From Peronospora farinosa (lineage: Eukaryota; Oomycota; Peronosporomycetes; Peronosporales; Peronosporaceae): a stretch of DNA of 64,000 nt. The position numbers and the translations under genes were made by a program. The notes under the pieces are model-generated. The model saw only the letters and a program-made list of their open reading frames with translations, did not search any database and was not told the DNA's origin. The stretch spans positions 62,001 to 126,000 of the forward strand of contig CANTFK010000961.1 in the NCBI GenBank assembly GCA_947646735.1. Direction: 5' to 3'. This document shows positions 61,694-64,000 of this stretch, in pieces; within the stretch, counting starts at the first letter, position 1; every line of letters starts with the position of its first letter.

Positions 61694-62331
61694 AGGGTGA
61701 GCTTAAAGCTCCACCGACTCCTCAGTCGGCCTGGGATTTCTAGTCTACAAGCAATAGCTTAAGGTTCAGAAAACCAACGCACAGAGTGCAATAACAAGCT
61801 AGAAGCTTAAAGGTTCAGAGAATGAACGCACGAAGTGCACAAGTGAACAAGTTTTGGAGAGACTTGTGATCTTTAACTCAAAATGAGAAGTGATGCTATA
61901 TATGCATCAAGATTTTATGAATAATCCTACTCTAAGTACCCTATACTAGATGAATTACTATAATAGTAATTATAGTATGCCATCGTCTGTCATTTGAATA
62001 TGAAATCATCCAATCATCAGTGTATGGTGTACTTAGTACTACTGTATCAGTTTTAGAACTGAAACCGTTACAACCGTCGTGTAACTCTGTTACAGATCCG
62101 ATGACTCAAGCTTCTGTCACTTGATTAAAACCTGCTTTTGGCGCCGCTAAAAAATAGGTTTTTATTTTAAATCTGATTATAACCTACCTTACATTCCCCG
62201 CTATGTCTCTCGATATTTTACTTTGCTAAGTCTCCTCACTGTGGAGTCCATCGCCTTTGTATACCATTCGAAGGGGATCGTCCATGCAGCTGTCTACCAA
62301 TACACTGTTATGTGACACAACGTTACAGGAT
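61694..62331. other. Intergenic, A/T-rich, no gene recognised
   Basis: 3' side of the glutamate synthase gene. Contains a repeated phrase, AAGGTTCAGA(G)AA.(C/T)(G)AACGCAC (61763 and 61808), and a GCTATATATGC palindrome. It could be another LTR remnant (CCGTTACA and CTTACA endings), but no pair was found. Confidence 0.35.
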
Positions 62332-63954
62332 TTAACCAAAGCGCTGGGTCTGAGACACCTCCGGGTGAAACCCTTCCTGCAAAAAATACTTTTCCACTGC
62401 GTCTGCAACACCGCGGCCTTCATTTATCGCCCACACTACCAAGGACTGACCACGCCGGCAATCGCCAGCAGCAAACACGCCTTCCACTGACGTCTGGTAG
62501 TCGCCGTACGCAGCACGAATATTGCGGCGCTGGTCGACCTCTAGACCAAGAGCCTCCGCAATCTTTTGCTCTGGGTGCACGAAGCCCATCGCGAAGAGTA
62601 CCAGGTCGCACGGGATATGCTCCTCGCTTCCAGGAATTTCCGTGATAGTATTCGTCTTGGGGTCCTTGCCACCCCGCACGGTGACCACGTGAGTAATCTC
62701 ACCCTTGTCGTTGCCTCTGAACGACTTTGTAACGCGAGCATACTGACGCGGGTCCTCACCGAACACAGAACGCACCTCGGCATGGCCATAGTCAACACCA
62801 TAGATGCGGGGATACTCGGGCCACGGATTCCCCGGGGCACGTTGGGCCGGAGGTTGTGGGTTGTACTCCAGGTTAATCACCGATTTGCAACGCTGCCGCA
62901 TGGACGTAGCAATGCAGTCTGTCCCCGTATCACCACCGCCAATGACCACAACATCTCTGCCTTCTGCAGTAACAAACTCACGGTCCCATCCACTTTGCAG
63001 CTTCCCGTCCACCGTCAGCAACAGCCGCTTTTGGTTCTTCGTGAGGAATTCCATGGCAAAGTGAATGCCCTTGAGATCCCGACCAGGAATGTCGACATCA
63101 CGCGGCACCGTAGAGCCCAGGGCCAACACGACGGCGCCATTCTTAGCTTGTAACTGCTCCACAGGCATATTGCCTCCGATCTCAGCGTTTGTGACAAACT
63201 CAATGCCTTCTTTCCGCAGCAGATCTACGCGACGATTTACCGTCTTCTTCTCCAGCTTCATGTTAGGAATACCGTACATAAGGAGGCCACCAATACGATC
63301 CTCCCTCTCATAGACTGTGACGTAATATCCCTTTTGATTCAGCTGATCGGCGGCTGCAAGACCAGCGGGACCAGACCCCACGACTGCCACTCGAAGGCCA
63401 TTACGACGTGGAATGCGTGGAACGATCCATCCCTCTTCAAAAGCGCGATCCACAATTGCATACTCTGTATTCTTAATAGTAACTGGATCGTCCACAAGTC
63501 CAGCAACGCACGCGGCCTCGCATGGTGCAGGGCACACACGCCCTGTAAATTCCGGAAAGTTGTTAGTCTTATGAAGTCGATCAATGGCCTCTTTCCAATC
63601 ATCACGAAACACGAGCTCGTTCCACTCTGGAATTAAATTATTTACGGGACAGCCCGTGTTTGTCTGACAAAAAGGAGTGCCGCAGTCCATACAACGGGCC
63701 GCTTGAATCTTACGCTCTGTCGGGTCACGGTGACTTGTGGTAATCTCATTCCAGTCGTGCACACGTTCAACCACATTACGGTATGGATCCGCCTCGCGTT
63801 TAAACTCAATAAAGGCGCGTGCGCTGTCAATTTGTCCCTTGGAGCCGTCACGTTTGTTGAACACGGGCTCAGAGATGGAGGAGGCACGACACAGCAACGA
63901 GGAAGCGCGAAAAGCCGCAATAGGACATCGACGCTGACGTACGACAGAATGCAT
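62332..63954 (-). CDS. gltD: Glutamate synthase small subunit (NADPH, GltD-type), mitochondrial-like
   Basis: 540 residues from the ATG at 63954 (the frame is open four codons further to a TTG), TAA stop. It transfers electrons from NAD(P)H through FAD and Fe-S clusters for glutamate formation from glutamine and 2-oxoglutarate. Residues 1-30 are Arg/Ser/Ala-rich without acidic residues, a likely mitochondrial presequence. N-terminal Fe-S ligands: CMDCGTPFC (C88, C91, C96), C102, and CPAPCEAAC (C141, C145, C149). The FAD Rossmann motif is [11 protein letters not shown] (G193-G198), with [20 protein letters not shown] following. A second nucleotide motif is [13 protein letters not shown], and the C-terminal FAD motif is [22 protein letters not shown]. 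Full length, undamaged, single exon. The large subunit is not in the window. The related domain of other 'GltD-like' reductases is an alternative, but the match in both Cys clusters is good. Confidence 0.9.
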   Translation of the reverse strand: MHSVVRQRRCPIAAFRASSLLCRASSISEPVFNKRDGSKGQIDSARAFIEFKREADPYRNVVERVHDWNEITTSHRDPTERKIQAARCMDCGTPFCQTNTGCPVNNLIPEWNELVFRDDWKEAIDRLHKTNNFPEFTGRVCPAPCEAACVAGLVDDPVTIKNTEYAIVDRAFEEGWIVPRIPRRNGLRVAVVGSGPAGLAAADQLNQKGYYVTVYEREDRIGGLLMYGIPNMKLEKKTVNRRVDLLRKEGIEFVTNAEIGGNMPVEQLQAKNGAVVLALGSTVPRDVDIPGRDLKGIHFAMEFLTKNQKRLLLTVDGKLQSGWDREFVTAEGRDVVVIGGGDTGTDCIATSMRQRCKSVINLEYNPQPPAQRAPGNPWPEYPRIYGVDYGHAEVRSVFGEDPRQYARVTKSFRGNDKGEITHVVTVRGGKDPKTNTITEIPGSEEHIPCDLVLFAMGFVHPEQKIAEALGLEVDQRRNIRAAYGDYQTSVEGVFAAGDCRRGQSLVVWAINEGRGVADAVEKYFLQEGFHPEVSQTQRFG

Positions 63955-64000
63955 TTGATAAAGCAAGAGAGAACGCAGATTCTAAAATTAATGGCTTCGT

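Noticed and set aside
62566..63153. 195-codon plus-strand ORF over the glutamate synthase gene
   Set aside because: It lies entirely antisense to a well-conserved enzyme and has no domain of its own; a shadow of codon bias.

Overview
The window looks like an accessory, repeat-dense stretch of a Peronosporales oomycete genome (Phytophthora or downy-mildew type). The evidence is an RXLR-EER effector with tandem LWY modules (37444-38643), Ty3/gypsy elements of oomycete character, intron-poor host genes and a mitochondrial-type glutamate synthase small subunit. No intact rRNA or tRNA gene was seen. About 50 of the 64 kb is transposon. Every element ORF I could follow carries frameshifts or stops.

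I use three private family names. Family A has LTRs of about 1 kb (TGTGG...CCACA), 4-bp target duplications and two RNase H domains. Family B has 341-bp LTRs (TGTAACGGGG/TGTAATGGGC) and a 5-bp duplication. Family C has LTRs of about 600 bp (TGTAACAGGG...GTCTACA) and a 5-bp duplication.

Layout. 1-3539: unrecognised sequence, then an old family A 3' fragment. 3540-12516: rearranged family B copies, including a 993-bp inverted repeat with no difference found. 12517-16007: LTR pieces, a copia gag scrap, a solo LTR, and a hAT element inserted in a tRNA-like sequence. 16008-36618: a full-length family C element (duplication GGCGA) whose 3' LTR is split by a full-length family A element at 24017-36445 (duplication TTCG). 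36624-46335: a host gene island with a MITE, the RXLR-LWY effector, a broken WD40 gene, an RNA-ligase-like nucleotidyltransferase and a WDR53-like WD40 protein. 46336-50422: a truncated reverse-strand family C element whose LTR holds a family A solo LTR that itself holds another solo LTR. 50423-61693: an old forward family B element split by a younger reverse family B element (51153-58946, duplication AACAT) and by a family A-like solo LTR (duplication CTGC). 62332-63954: the glutamate synthase small-subunit gene.

The most interesting signal is shared by all three retrotransposon families. Each has a long open region on the strand opposite gag-pol. It starts 78-126 bp inside the 3' LTR and reads back towards the integrase. 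The predicted products all have a coiled coil and basic, Ser/Arg- or Lys/Pro-rich tracts. In families B and C the frame is shared by two copies and overlaps the chromodomain/linker coding of pol. In family A the RT-linked RNase H has also lost two catalytic aspartates in both copies, while a second, acquired RNase H keeps its D-E-D-D set.
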